This document shows, piece after piece, positions 26,373 to 34,233 of a DNA stretch of 39,733 bases. The translations under genes were made by a program, and so were the position numbers. Each line of letters begins with the position of its first letter. The first letter of the stretch is position 1. Below the pieces are notes generated by a model. That model searched no databases and was not told the DNA's origin. It saw only the letters and a list, made by a program, of their open reading frames with translations. Location of the stretch: contig JAFRMA010000030.1 of the NCBI GenBank assembly GCA_017430925.1, forward strand, positions 1-39,733, written 5' to 3'. Origin of the DNA: Solobacterium sp. (lineage in GTDB: Bacteria; Bacillota_I; Bacilli_A; Erysipelotrichales; Erysipelotrichaceae).

Positions 26373-26572
26373 GTTTCTTCGTAGTAGGTTTCATCCGAAT
26401 CATCGGCACTCTCATCATCCGCGTTATCAAAATAACGATAATACCTGGATTCGATTCTCCGCATGACCATCTCACTGTGCTTCACGCCGGCAATATAAAG
26501 GATATACAGCCCTGAAACAGACAGTAAGACAAGCACACCGACTGATAAAAAATCATTCAAATTCTCAATCAT
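26369..26572 (-). CDS. Small hypothetical single-pass membrane protein upstream of comK
   Basis: A 67-aa protein MIENLNDFLSVGVLVLLSVS continuing GLYILYIAGVKHSE. One transmembrane helix covers about 10-30, followed by a short basic stretch and a highly acidic Asp/Glu tail (DNADDESADDSDETYYEE). I recognise no family. The ATG at 26570-26572 has no ribosome site but is preceded at exactly 6 nt by TATAAT, so the mRNA may be leaderless. Translation is coupled to comK by an ATGA overlap, which would tie ComK synthesis to this gene. Confidence 0.7.
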   Translation of the reverse strand: MIENLNDFLSVGVLVLLSVSGLYILYIAGVKHSEMVMRRIESRYYRYFDNADDESADDSDETYYEET

Positions 26573-26578
26573 ACGTTC

Positions 26579-26584
26579 ATTATA
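26579..26584 (-). promoter_or_regulatory. -10 box placing the small membrane gene/comK transcript start at the ATG
   Basis: TATAAT (complement of 26579-26584), then GAACGT, then ATG. With 6 nt spacing transcription should begin at the A of the ATG. It would drive the membrane gene, comK and the redox gene independently of trmL. Confidence 0.6.
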
Positions 26585-26606
26585 AACAAAGTCACGGCGC
26601 AATGCA

Positions 26607-27122
26607 TCATTCTTCGTACTGCTCCAGGAAATCTTCCCCCTTGAGATATTCCGTACGGGAAAGATGAGGATACTTCAGCTGCCGCAATACTTCATAGACA
26701 CAGATCGACACACAGTTGGACAGATTCAGACTGCGGGCTTCCGCAATCATCGGTATACGCATACACTGTTCCAGATGATCCTTGAGGATATGCTTATCTA
26801 TGCCGGTACTCTCCTTGCCAAAGACCAGATAGATTTCTTCTTCTGTCTTTGTATAGTCAAACTGATCCGGAGATTTCTTCCCGTAACGGGTCACAAAATA
26901 AAAAGAACCATGATTCTGTTTCAGAAATTCTTCCCAGTTCGGATAGATATGATACTCCAGTTCTTTCCGGTAATCCATGCCTGCCCTGCGCAGGTGTTTC
27001 TCATCCATGTAGAAACCCAGAGGTTCAATGAGATGGAGACGACAGTGAAACGCGACGCACGTACGCATGATATTCCCCGTATTCTGGGGAATCTCCGGCT
27101 CATACAACACAATATTAAGCAT
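26607..27122 (-). CDS. trmL: tRNA (cytidine/uridine-34 2'-O)-methyltransferase TrmL
   Basis: A 171-aa SPOUT-class methyltransferase that methylates the wobble ribose of tRNA-Leu isoacceptors. It has MLNIVLYEPEIPQNTGNIMR at the N-terminus, the SAM-knot motifs VFGKESTGID and CMRIPMIAEARSLNLSNCVS, and normal length. AGGAGG precedes the ATG, and its start overlaps the TIGR01906 gene by 8 nt. Confidence 0.96.
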   Translation of the reverse strand: MLNIVLYEPEIPQNTGNIMRTCVAFHCRLHLIEPLGFYMDEKHLRRAGMDYRKELEYHIYPNWEEFLKQNHGSFYFVTRYGKKSPDQFDYTKTEEEIYLVFGKESTGIDKHILKDHLEQCMRIPMIAEARSLNLSNCVSICVYEVLRQLKYPHLSRTEYLKGEDFLEQYEE

Positions 27123-27798
27123 TTCTGAACCTCCTCTGGAACTGCTTCATTGCCAGATAGACTACGGCAATCAAAGAGATAAAACTGAGGATGATCCGCA
27201 TGACCAGATCAAAGAAGAAGTTCTCCGGAACCATGTTGATCAGTATCTCTGTATTCGGGTCAAGCAGATATAAATCATTGTCAAAGAAGATCTCGTGGAA
27301 CTGAATCCAGAATGCATTGAAATCCAGCAAGGCATAAAACAGCAGACACGAGACAAAAACCACAAAGATGATCACACCCAGTTCATAACCGGTAATCAAA
27401 TTAAATAAAGCATGACGGCGGTCCAGCAGTACTCCGGCCACCAACAGCGCCACCCCGGCAAGAAACAGGATATTCCGGACTTTCATCGCGTCAAGATACA
27501 GTTTCTTCACATCTTTCATATGCAATGTCTCACGGCGGTCAAAAACCTCTCTGGCATAGCCGTTGACCTGTACACGGATGATCAGATCATCCCGGTTGTC
27601 TTTAAGATAATCAAATAAGACTTCCGTTGTCTTGAGCAGATCACTTTCTTTCATCCCGGTTGCCTGTGTCGTATTATTTTTCTTATATTCACTCTCATAG
27701 AAAGGCATATAAAAACACCAGAAATCAATCACTGACAACATAATACTCAGGATCAGACAAAAAGATCCGATCGTCAATAACGGTTTACTCTTGTTCAT
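27115..27798 (-). CDS. TIGR01906/DUF1461-family integral membrane protein
   Basis: A 227-aa membrane protein. The N-terminal helix (LLTIGSFCLILSIMLSVIDF) is followed by an extracytoplasmic loop of about 85 residues with conserved RRETLHMKDVKKL. Three more helices follow. The diagnostic motif is FHEIFFDNDLYLLDPNTEIL then INMVPENFF, between helices 3 and 4. The family is widespread in Bacillota but has no established function. It overlaps rdgB by 14 nt and trmL by 8 nt, so it is firmly inside this operon. Confidence 0.85.
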   Translation of the reverse strand: MNKSKPLLTIGSFCLILSIMLSVIDFWCFYMPFYESEYKKNNTTQATGMKESDLLKTTEVLFDYLKDNRDDLIIRVQVNGYAREVFDRRETLHMKDVKKLYLDAMKVRNILFLAGVALLVAGVLLDRRHALFNLITGYELGVIIFVVFVSCLLFYALLDFNAFWIQFHEIFFDNDLYLLDPNTEILINMVPENFFFDLVMRIILSFISLIAVVYLAMKQFQRRFRNA

Positions 27799-28372
27799 TC
27801 AGCCATTTCTCCAGTTTCCGTAAAGCCTTTCCACGATGAGAGATCTGATTTTTCTCTTCATCGTCCATTTCCGCGATTGTCTTCCGGTACGGAGGATAAT
27901 AAATGATCGGGTCATAACCGAAACCACGGTTTCCTGCCGGTTCCAGGGCAATCTCACACTCACAGGTATCTTCAAATACTTGTTCTGTGCCATCCTTTGA
28001 TGTATAGGCTATTGCGCAGACATAGCGGCAAGTACGGTCACTCCTGCCCTGCATACGCTCCAGGATGATCTTATTCTTGTATTCATACGGGGTATCATAA
28101 CCGAGATAGCGCGCGCTGTAGATTCCCGGTTCACCGCCGAAAGCATCGATCTCCAGTCCGGAATCATCCGCAATCGCTGTCAGTCCGTACTTCTCCGTAA
28201 TATATCTCGCTTTGATCAGGGCGTTCTCCGCAAAGGTCGTACCAGTTTCTTCTACGTCAAAAGGATCCTTCAGGTCTTTCAGACTCAGGATCTCGTATCC
28301 TTCCGGTTCCAGCATTTCCCGCAGTTCCCGGATCTTGCCCTCATTCGCGCTAGCAATCACCAATCTGTCCAT
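27785..28372 (-). CDS. rdgB: XTP/dITP pyrophosphatase (RdgB/HAM1)
   Basis: A 195-aa house-cleaning enzyme that hydrolyses dITP, XTP and ITP to monophosphates. Motifs are MDRLVIASANEGKIRELREM, GTTFAENALIKARY, AIADDSGLEIDAFGGEPGIY, NRGFGYDPIIY and ISHRGKALRKL, all family standard. The ATG at 28370-28372 lies exactly 6 nt after a perfect TATAAT and has no Shine-Dalgarno, suggesting a leaderless message. The upstream extension to 28408 would read through the promoter and is rejected. It heads the rdgB-to-metallophosphoesterase run. Confidence 0.95.
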   Translation of the reverse strand: MDRLVIASANEGKIRELREMLEPEGYEILSLKDLKDPFDVEETGTTFAENALIKARYITEKYGLTAIADDSGLEIDAFGGEPGIYSARYLGYDTPYEYKNKIILERMQGRSDRTCRYVCAIAYTSKDGTEQVFEDTCECEIALEPAGNRGFGYDPIIYYPPYRKTIAEMDDEEKNQISHRGKALRKLEKWLNEQE

Positions 28373-28378
28373 GTCTTG

Positions 28379-28384
28379 ATTATA
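28379..28384 (-). promoter_or_regulatory. rdgB: -10 box placing the rdgB transcript start at the ATG
   Basis: TATAAT, then CAAGAC, then ATG on the minus strand. TTGTAT at 18 nt upstream is a possible weak -35. The preceding terminator hairpin isolates this unit from the upstream gene, so a promoter is needed here. Confidence 0.65.
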
Positions 28385-28406
28385 ATACCAGAGAAGCCGG
28401 AAATAC

Positions 28407-28439
28407 AAAAAGAGTATATTAACTCTGAAATATACTCTT
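28407..28439 (-). terminator. Intrinsic terminator after the unknown 200-aa gene
   Basis: A perfect 11-bp inverted repeat (28410-28420 with 28429-28439, 8-nt loop) is followed on the minus strand by a short T run (TTTTTG counting the stem end). It lies immediately after the stop codon of the 200-aa gene. Confidence 0.8.
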
Positions 28440-28440
28440 A

Positions 28441-29043
28441 TTAATCTTTTGTGTGTTCAGCGTTCATGTATGCCTGCCAGTACTCATCGCCGTCTTCCAG
28501 GATCCGGCAATATACATCAACCATGATCTCACGCAAAGTCACAAAATACCCGGAGACACCGTATATTTCGGGAATGATCCTGGTGATCGTATCCGCCTGT
28601 GCTGCCATTTTAAATGCCAGTTTTTCACTCTTCAGTTTCAGGATACCGAATGTACCTGAACCAAACCTCTGATCCTGCATATCCAGTTTAAGCAGTAACG
28701 CACATACATCACGCCATTCCGCCAGGAGGTATTCATCCTGTTCATCTTCAAGATGAAGATCCTTGATACTGTCCCAGACAAACTTCGTATATGTCTTCTT
28801 ATTCAGGAAATTCGGCTTGAGACTGGTCACTGACAGATTGACAAGTCCGCGCAGAAACAGGTCATGATCCTCTTGATCATAGCGTATGTCAAGTAATTCC
28901 AGTCTTCTGCGGTCTCCGGGATCTTCTGCGGATGCCAGACGTTGTAAAAGAATCTCCCGCTTCCGGGATGCCGGTTTGATTTCGAAGTAGTGTGCCGGCC
29001 AGTTTTCCAGGTATTTTAATATATTGTTTGTTTGCATTGTCAT
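28441..29043 (-). CDS. Hypothetical protein, 200 aa, unknown family
   Basis: A soluble, probably all-helical protein starting MTMQTNNILKYLENWPAHYF, with charged middle section ASAEDPGDRRRLELLDIRYD and DEQDEYLLAEWRDVCALLLK. The later part has GSGTFGILKLKSEKLAFKMA. No signal peptide, transmembrane helix or Cys cluster is visible, and I do not recognise the family. The reading frame is intact, flanked by its own promoter-like TATAAT (6 nt before the ATG, no Shine-Dalgarno) and its own terminator. It therefore looks like a genuine monocistronic gene. The Met at codon 3 is an alternative start. Confidence 0.75.
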   Translation of the reverse strand: MTMQTNNILKYLENWPAHYFEIKPASRKREILLQRLASAEDPGDRRRLELLDIRYDQEDHDLFLRGLVNLSVTSLKPNFLNKKTYTKFVWDSIKDLHLEDEQDEYLLAEWRDVCALLLKLDMQDQRFGSGTFGILKLKSEKLAFKMAAQADTITRIIPEIYGVSGYFVTLREIMVDVYCRILEDGDEYWQAYMNAEHTKD

Positions 29044-29049
29044 ATGTTT

Positions 29050-29055
29050 ATTATA
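29050..29055 (-). promoter_or_regulatory. -10 box placing the unknown 200-aa gene start at +1
   Basis: TATAAT, then AAACAT, then ATG on the minus strand. The same 6-nt spacing is seen before holA, rdgB and the comK-upstream gene. No ribosome site is present. Confidence 0.65.
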
Positions 29056-29069
29056 CAGTTTTTTTCTGA

Positions 29070-29825
29070 TTAATCGAATGCGTCTGCCCAGTCATGCAGG
29101 ATTTGAATTGCATAGTCAGTATCTTCACGTAAAACAGAACCGAGATTCATTTCACAGAACGCATTACCGTCGACCACAAAGCCTGTTAAGCCAATGTATT
29201 TTGACTGATATCTTGGTTTCATGACAACGATCCGGCAATCCTTTCCTGCCGGAGTAGAATACTGCAGAAATTCCAGATTCCGCGGCCATTCGTCTGTCCA
29301 CGCTCCACCGGAGACGATCTTCGTATCCTTTGCGGCATCCGTAAGGATCGTCATGGTTTCTTGTGCCGTGTATTCCTTGTCATTGATATGGGAAAGTTTC
29401 AGAACCACCTTGTTTACTCTGCCATTTTCTTCACCTTCACAGATGACAGCGCACTGGTAATCTTCATACGGAAATGCCGGTGTTTTCAGTTCTGCCAGCC
29501 CGATATAGTCCATAGCTTCATCAATACTGCTAAAGCTGCGAATATATATACCGGGCAGAAAAATTATCGATGATTCCGGAGGCGGAGGAGTATATTCCGC
29601 ATACTGCTTTACAATCGACTCGCCGGCTTCTCTGATTTCTCCATTAAAATGTCTCCACGAAACCGGAGAAAGCTCGGCTTCTGCCTGAAATCCTTTTTCC
29701 CCTTCTTTCTCTACTTTTACCAGAAAGATCTCATGGGGTTGATTCCCGGCAGATCTGGCGCATGAAATCAACAGTAGTGCGGCAGCGAATACGATCCCGA
29801 AAGATTTATTATTGAATTGAAGCAT
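29070..29825 (-). CDS. Putative lipoprotein, unknown function
   Basis: A 251-aa secreted protein. The N-terminus MLQFNNKSFGIVFAAALLLI then SCARSAG is a lipoprotein signal with lipobox LISC, cleaved before the Cys at about residue 22. The mature part is acidic beta-rich sequence with AELSPVSWRHFNGEIREAGE, a YTPPPPESSIIFLPG linker and a late YQSKYIGLTGFVVDGNAFCE. It recalls DUF4367/RsgI-like extracytoplasmic modules, but I cannot assign a family. The ATG at 29823-29825 follows GGAG at 9 nt. It lies 29 nt after the nitroreductase and probably shares its transcript. Confidence 0.75.
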   Translation of the reverse strand: MLQFNNKSFGIVFAAALLLISCARSAGNQPHEIFLVKVEKEGEKGFQAEAELSPVSWRHFNGEIREAGESIVKQYAEYTPPPPESSIIFLPGIYIRSFSSIDEAMDYIGLAELKTPAFPYEDYQCAVICEGEENGRVNKVVLKLSHINDKEYTAQETMTILTDAAKDTKIVSGGAWTDEWPRNLEFLQYSTPAGKDCRIVVMKPRYQSKYIGLTGFVVDGNAFCEMNLGSVLREDTDYAIQILHDWADAFD

Positions 29826-29854
29826 GGCTAAACGCTCCATCCGATCGATGAAGT

Positions 29855-30442
29855 CTACCCGACCCACGTCACAGGATTTCCTTTTCTTTCTAGAGCTATC
29901 CTGTTTGGCATGCCTTCTGCCGGATACCCTAAGACAAGTGCCGCAGTAATGGTTTCTTCTTCTTTCAGTCCGTATTTGTACATGAATTCCCGGATTCTGG
30001 GATTTTCATCCAGCCAGTGCAGCTGATTGATCCAGCAGGACCCAAGATCAAGAGAATTTGCCGTGATCATCATATTCTCAAGCGCACAGGCACTGTCCGC
30101 GACCGCGTTGCCATAGCCCTTCTGATTCGCGGTAACGATGAGTACCGGCGCATTGTAGTGGAATATGTATGCGCCTTTCTTAGAGGCATTTACGGAATTC
30201 TTCATGGAGATGTACATATCCTCCGTGATCTCCATTTTGGCAAATTCCTGTTTCACTATCTCTGCCAGTTCTGAAAGAATCGTCTTGTTTGCAAACACCA
30301 GGAAATGTGTTGTCTGGTTGTTATGTCCGCTTGGCGCATATCTTCCGGCGGTGATGACCTTTTCAACCAATTCCCGGTCCGGCATGATTTCGGAATACTT
30401 TCTCGTGCTGCGCCTTGTGATGATCGCGTCGAATGCTTCCAT
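29855..30442 (-). CDS. Nitroreductase-family oxidoreductase
   Basis: A 195-aa FMN-dependent nitroreductase-like protein starting MEAFDAIITRRSTRKYSEIM. It has the FMN-phosphate-binding RRSTRKY, RYAPSGHNNQTTHFLV and the conserved ADSACALENMMITANSLDLG then SCWINQL. The closing region ALVLGYPAEGM is also typical. These enzymes reduce nitro compounds, quinones or flavins with NAD(P)H as homodimers. Substrate is not predictable. GAGAGGAAAATC precedes the ATG at 30440-30442. A longer frame to 30511 would run through the tRNA terminator and is rejected. Confidence 0.9.
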   Translation of the reverse strand: MEAFDAIITRRSTRKYSEIMPDRELVEKVITAGRYAPSGHNNQTTHFLVFANKTILSELAEIVKQEFAKMEITEDMYISMKNSVNASKKGAYIFHYNAPVLIVTANQKGYGNAVADSACALENMMITANSLDLGSCWINQLHWLDENPRIREFMYKYGLKEEETITAALVLGYPAEGMPNRIALERKGNPVTWVG

Positions 30443-30475
30443 GATTTTCCTCTCTCTTTCCATTACCATAGTAAC

Positions 30476-30501
30476 AAAAAACCGAACCCTAAGGTCCGAT
30501 T
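30476..30501 (-). terminator. Intrinsic terminator after tRNA-Gln
   Basis: A 9-bp stem with G-U pairs (30480-30488 with 30493-30501, TTAG loop) is followed by a T run on the minus strand, 10 nt after the tRNA 3' end. Confidence 0.75.
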
Positions 30502-30510
30502 TTATTGACA

Positions 30511-30586
30511 TGGCTGGGATAGAGAGATTCGAACTCCCGAAATGACTGGTTCAGAGCCAGTTGCCTTACCGCTTGGCTATATCCCA
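30511..30586 (-). tRNA. tRNA-Gln (anticodon CUG)
   Basis: A 76-nt cloverleaf with encoded CCA. The acceptor stem is TGGGATA/TATCCCA with discriminator G. The D-arm is GCCAAGCGGTAAGGC. The anticodon stem is ACTGG/CCAGT with loop CTCTGAA, giving anticodon CTG (reads CAG). The T-arm contains GGGAGTTCGAATCTC. It has a dedicated promoter and terminator, so it is a single-gene unit. Confidence 0.95.
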
Positions 30587-30597
30587 ATTGCATTACT

Positions 30598-30625
30598 ATT
30601 ATACACAACATTTCATAAGATTCAA
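30598..30625 (-). promoter_or_regulatory. tRNA-Gln promoter
   Basis: TTGAAT (30620-30625), a 16-nt spacer and a perfect TATAAT (30598-30603) on the minus strand. The expected start is about 5 nt before the mature tRNA 5' end. Confidence 0.75.
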
Positions 30626-30661
30626 TAAATAATTCATTGAATTTATGAACATTGTCTGTAA

Positions 30662-32647
30662 CTAGTGATATGCCTCCAGCAATCTCTGAACTTCTTTCTC
30701 CGTTACCGGCAGGATCGATCCATGACGTACATCTTCTTCAGGAAGCACCAGTTCATCACTGTCGGACCAGTCCACAAGGGAATCATAACCTAATCCTGTA
30801 AACGTCCCTGCAAAGAAACGATGATACGCGAAATAGTCCACAAACAGATGATATTTCCCCTCATGGATATCCTTGAATACCATGGGACCTTCCACAGGTC
30901 TGGGCAGGATCATATACTGCCAGTCGTAACAGACCCGGAAGGTCTTACTCAGATCATCCGTCTCGGCAGAGTAGATCGTCTGTGCCCCTTCACGCTCATC
31001 TTTATAGATCATCCAGTATTTTCCGTCCATGGTAAAGATCGTACCGTCAATCACCGGATATCCGGTATCCAGAAGTGTACGGGGATAAGAGACTTGTATG
31101 TTCCCCTGGTTCAATTCCGAAAAATCAGCGGTCACATACGAAATAATACCTGTATTCTCCGAAGGATCGGAATAATGCAGATAGTATGTATCACTTTCAC
31201 GGTCATACCAGATCTCCGGAGCCCATGCCTTGGTGCCGGAAGTATGCAGGGAAGAATCCGGGTAACAAACCAGCGTATAAGCGCAGGTATAGTTCAAAAG
31301 ATCTTCAGAACCGAAGACATATACATATGGGTGGTCTCCGCCTTCCGTAGCCGCAATCAGGAAATTTCCTTCTTTACTGCGTGAAAGATGAGGGTCACGT
31401 ATTCTTCCGGTACCGTAATCGGAAGAAATCACACTTCCTGGGAGTTTATCCCAGTGAAGTCCGTCCAGGCTGAACGCAAGATGCCCGCGTTCTTCCCCTT
31501 CATTTCCGTTGAAGTATGCCATGACATATCCATAGGCATCATCCAGTAACATTACATTGTAATTCTTCTCCTGTACGGATCCTTTACGATTCAGGACTGC
31601 CTTGAACGTTACCGGTTCTTTCTCGGCAGCACTGTCTTTGACCAGTACATTGCCTTCAAAATGCGCCTGACCGGATACTACTTCATATGCAACAGAAGTT
31701 TCCTGCTCTTTCTCCGGCAAAGCTGTATGACTATGGATCACTGCCGGAATATCGATATTCAGAGACTGTATATCTTTCCTGAACAGAACTTCATCCGAAC
31801 TACCTGTGGTATGGAATACAAATTCCTTCTCCGCTGAATATGTGCCGGTATCGATCTTCGCTTTGGCATGGATTTCTGCTTCCGTTTCCTTATCGGTCAG
31901 TAAACCCTGCGAATTCATCACCGCATTCTCTTCCACAGTCCAGGTTACAGGTAATCCGTCAATGACCATATCCTCAAACCAGAGATCTCTTGATAACTGA
32001 TCCGCATCCGGATAATCGATTGTATCCAGAAGGACCGCGGGCAAGCGGCTTGCGTATTCTTCAGCCGCATCTTCCGCACTGACCAGGCTATCCCTGATCT
32101 TCAGATCAACATATCTTCCGGAAAGTGTATTTTCAGGTGAATCTGCCCCGATCACCAGAGGATAATCTCCGGAAAGATGTTTAAAACTATCCTCTGCCAC
32201 GATCTTTCCGTTCAGCAGGATACTTGCGGTGTTCCTGCGGAAATTGACCGCGACCAGGTTCCAGCGCCTGGTCGATACTGAATCCACACCGTCCGCCACG
32301 ACCCAGTATTCCGCTCCGCCGGTTCTGCCGTACAGGGTAAGCCCGCTGAATACATCCCCGTTGATTCCTCTTCCGTACAGTTTGACAAACTCCTGCCCAT
32401 CCCCTAAATGAAACAGGCACGTATTCACTGTATTCTCTTCCGGACGGATCCAGAAGGATATGGAGAAATCTCCCTGAGGTATACCGGAAACCTGATATGC
32501 CGGCATCTTCTCCGTCTGCGCGTACTGCCACAATCCGTCATCCTCTCTGATCTCTTCCGGAATCTGCACGGAAAAAGCCTTCCCGCATCCGGTACCGCAA
32601 AGAATCATCAAAACCAGTAAACAGTATAGTTTCTTATACAAAGTCAT
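30662..32647 (-). CDS. Secreted LamG - GH43-type glycoside hydrolase (putative lipoprotein)
   Basis: A 661-aa exported protein. The signal MTLYKKLYCLLVLMILCGTG then CGK has a loose lipobox. Residues about 45-190 form a LamG/concanavalin-like beta sandwich (GDFSISFWIRPEE). A short Ig-like region (VTWTVEENAVMNSQGLL) follows. Then a GH43-type five-bladed propeller runs from about 375 on. Its three acids are visible as GRIRDPHL, YPVIDGTIF and RPVEGPMVF. GH43 enzymes cut arabinose- or xylose-containing glycans; the true substrate is unknown. It diverges from gltX. The longer frame overlapping gltX is rejected. Confidence 0.85.
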   Translation of the reverse strand: MTLYKKLYCLLVLMILCGTGCGKAFSVQIPEEIREDDGLWQYAQTEKMPAYQVSGIPQGDFSISFWIRPEENTVNTCLFHLGDGQEFVKLYGRGINGDVFSGLTLYGRTGGAEYWVVADGVDSVSTRRWNLVAVNFRRNTASILLNGKIVAEDSFKHLSGDYPLVIGADSPENTLSGRYVDLKIRDSLVSAEDAAEEYASRLPAVLLDTIDYPDADQLSRDLWFEDMVIDGLPVTWTVEENAVMNSQGLLTDKETEAEIHAKAKIDTGTYSAEKEFVFHTTGSSDEVLFRKDIQSLNIDIPAVIHSHTALPEKEQETSVAYEVVSGQAHFEGNVLVKDSAAEKEPVTFKAVLNRKGSVQEKNYNVMLLDDAYGYVMAYFNGNEGEERGHLAFSLDGLHWDKLPGSVISSDYGTGRIRDPHLSRSKEGNFLIAATEGGDHPYVYVFGSEDLLNYTCAYTLVCYPDSSLHTSGTKAWAPEIWYDRESDTYYLHYSDPSENTGIISYVTADFSELNQGNIQVSYPRTLLDTGYPVIDGTIFTMDGKYWMIYKDEREGAQTIYSAETDDLSKTFRVCYDWQYMILPRPVEGPMVFKDIHEGKYHLFVDYFAYHRFFAGTFTGLGYDSLVDWSDSDELVLPEEDVRHGSILPVTEKEVQRLLEAYH

Positions 32648-32654
32648 GTACATA

Positions 32655-32663
32655 ATTATAGCA
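32655..32663 (-). promoter_or_regulatory. Extended -10 promoter for the GH43 lipoprotein
   Basis: TGCTATAAT on the minus strand ends 7 nt before the preferred ATG (32645-32647) and 1 nt before an in-frame upstream ATG. No Shine-Dalgarno is present, making this a leaderless candidate with slightly different spacing. Confidence 0.5.
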
Positions 32664-32680
32664 TTACTGTCTACTTCACA

Positions 32681-32710
32681 TTGATGTAAATCCTTCAATG
32701 ATGATAAAAT
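32681..32710 (+). promoter_or_regulatory. gltX: gltX promoter
   Basis: TTGATG (32681-32686), an 18-nt spacer and TAAAAT (32705-32710) with a TGA extension. The leader of about 22 nt contains AAAGGAG (32725-32731). It is divergent from the GH43 promoter 20-50 bp away. Confidence 0.55.
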
Positions 32711-32738
32711 ATACAGGATCTGTAAAAGGAGAAACGAA

Positions 32739-34193
32739 ATGGAACATATTAGAACAAGATTTGCGCCTAGTCCTACGGGATATATGCATATCGGCAATCT
32801 CAGAACAGCGCTGTATGCGTATCTGATTGCCAAGAAGGATCCGGAAGGTAAATTCTTAATGCGTATAGAGGATACCGATCAGGGAAGACTTGTGGAAGGC
32901 GCTACGGATATTATCTACGAAACCATGAAACAGTGTGGTCTGAAACATGATGAAGGACCGGATATCGGAGGGCCGGTAGGTCCGTATGTACAGAGTGAAC
33001 GTGTAAAGATCGGTCTGTATATGAAGTATGCCAGGGAACTGGTACACCGCGGCGGTGCCCACTATTGTTTCTGTGATGAAGAAGAGATTCAGGCTCAGCG
33101 TTCTGAGGGCGGTGATTCCTTTAAGTTTGTGGATCCCTGCCGGAATCTTACGATAGAAGAAGCGGAGAAGCGGATCGAAAACGGTGAAAAATTCGTGATC
33201 CGTCAGACAATTCCCGGTGAAGGCACAACGACCTTCAACGATGAAGTCTTCGGCAGTATCACCGTCGAAAACAATACTCTGGATGAACAGGTACTGATCA
33301 AGAGCGATGGTTTCCCTACCTATAACTTTGCGAATGTCATCGATGATCATCTCATGGGGATTACCGATGTTGTCCGTGGTATGGAATATCTGAGTTCGGC
33401 GCCGAAGTATAACCTTCTCTACGAATCTTTCGGCTGGAATATCCCGCGTTATATCCACTGTCCGCCGGTCATGAAGGATGAGCACAACAAGCTTTCCAAG
33501 CGTAACGGGGACGCCTCTTTCCAGGATCTGGTAGCCAAGGGATACCTTCCGGGTGCGATACTGAATTACATTGCCCTGCTGGGATGGGCGCCGGAAACCA
33601 ACCAGGAACTGTATACCCTGGATGAACTGGTACAGGCATTCAATGTCAAGAGGATCAATACGTCCGGAGCAATCTTTGACCCGGTGAAACTGACATCGAT
33701 CAACGGATTGTGGTTACGAAACATGTCTCTGGATGAATACTATGCGCTGGCGGAACCGTATATCGCGCAGGCTGTCAAGGGAAACTACGACCTGAAAAAG
33801 ATTGCGGCAATCTGCCAGGTCAGAGCGAATACATTGAACGAGATCCCGGAGATGCTGGACTTCTTCGATGAATTCCCAAGTTATGACATCTCTCTGTATA
33901 ACCATAAGAAGATGAAGACTAATCCTGAGATCGCCCTGCAGTCTCTGCAGGCAGCCAGAGCCCTTCTGGAAACTCTGGATTCCTGGAATCACGACACCCT
34001 TCATGATCGTCTGATGGAATTACCTGCACAGTTGGGTATGAAGAACGGGCAGCTTCTCTTCCCTCTTCGTCTGGCGATTACAGGCAAGCAGTCCACCCCC
34101 GGCGGCGCCATTGAGATCGCTGAGATCCTGGGCAAGGAAGAAACCCTGCGCAGACTGGATCTCTCCATACAGCAGCTGAAAGACGCACAATAA
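32739..34193 (+). CDS. gltX: Glutamyl-tRNA synthetase
   Basis: A 484-aa class I synthetase charging tRNA-Glu (and possibly tRNA-Gln in organisms that use GatCAB). The HIGH motif is APSPTGYMHIGNLRTALYA and the KMSKS-type loop is DEHNKLSKRNGD. The catalytic core has FLMRIEDTDQGR and IKSDGFPTYNFANVIDDHLM, and the C-terminal helical anticodon domain is complete. It is the only convincing plus-strand gene in the window. It ends at a shared palindromic terminator with the convergent malic enzyme gene. AAAGGAG precedes the ATG. Confidence 0.98.
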   Translation: MEHIRTRFAPSPTGYMHIGNLRTALYAYLIAKKDPEGKFLMRIEDTDQGRLVEGATDIIYETMKQCGLKHDEGPDIGGPVGPYVQSERVKIGLYMKYARELVHRGGAHYCFCDEEEIQAQRSEGGDSFKFVDPCRNLTIEEAEKRIENGEKFVIRQTIPGEGTTTFNDEVFGSITVENNTLDEQVLIKSDGFPTYNFANVIDDHLMGITDVVRGMEYLSSAPKYNLLYESFGWNIPRYIHCPPVMKDEHNKLSKRNGDASFQDLVAKGYLPGAILNYIALLGWAPETNQELYTLDELVQAFNVKRINTSGAIFDPVKLTSINGLWLRNMSLDEYYALAEPYIAQAVKGNYDLKKIAAICQVRANTLNEIPEMLDFFDEFPSYDISLYNHKKMKTNPEIALQSLQAARALLETLDSWNHDTLHDRLMELPAQLGMKNGQLLFPLRLAITGKQSTPGGAIEIAEILGKEETLRRLDLSIQQLKDAQ

Positions 34194-34231
34194 AAAAAGA
34201 TACCGGAACCTGATCAGGTTCCGGTATTTTA
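34192..34231. terminator. Bidirectional terminator between gltX and malic enzyme
   Basis: A perfect 28-nt palindrome (34200-34227), GC-rich in the middle. It is followed by a TTTT tract on the plus strand, and its minus-strand exit reads CTTTTTTT. It serves both convergent genes. Confidence 0.9.
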
Positions 34232-34233
34232 CT

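Noticed and set aside
32648..32833. N-terminal extension of the GH43 lipoprotein overlapping the gltX start
   Set aside because: It would place the signal peptide internally and translate through both promoters; the start at 32647 gives a normal secretion signal.
32856..33485. Minus-strand frame (209 aa) opposite gltX
   Set aside because: gltX motifs are unambiguous on the plus strand; the antisense frame has no family features.
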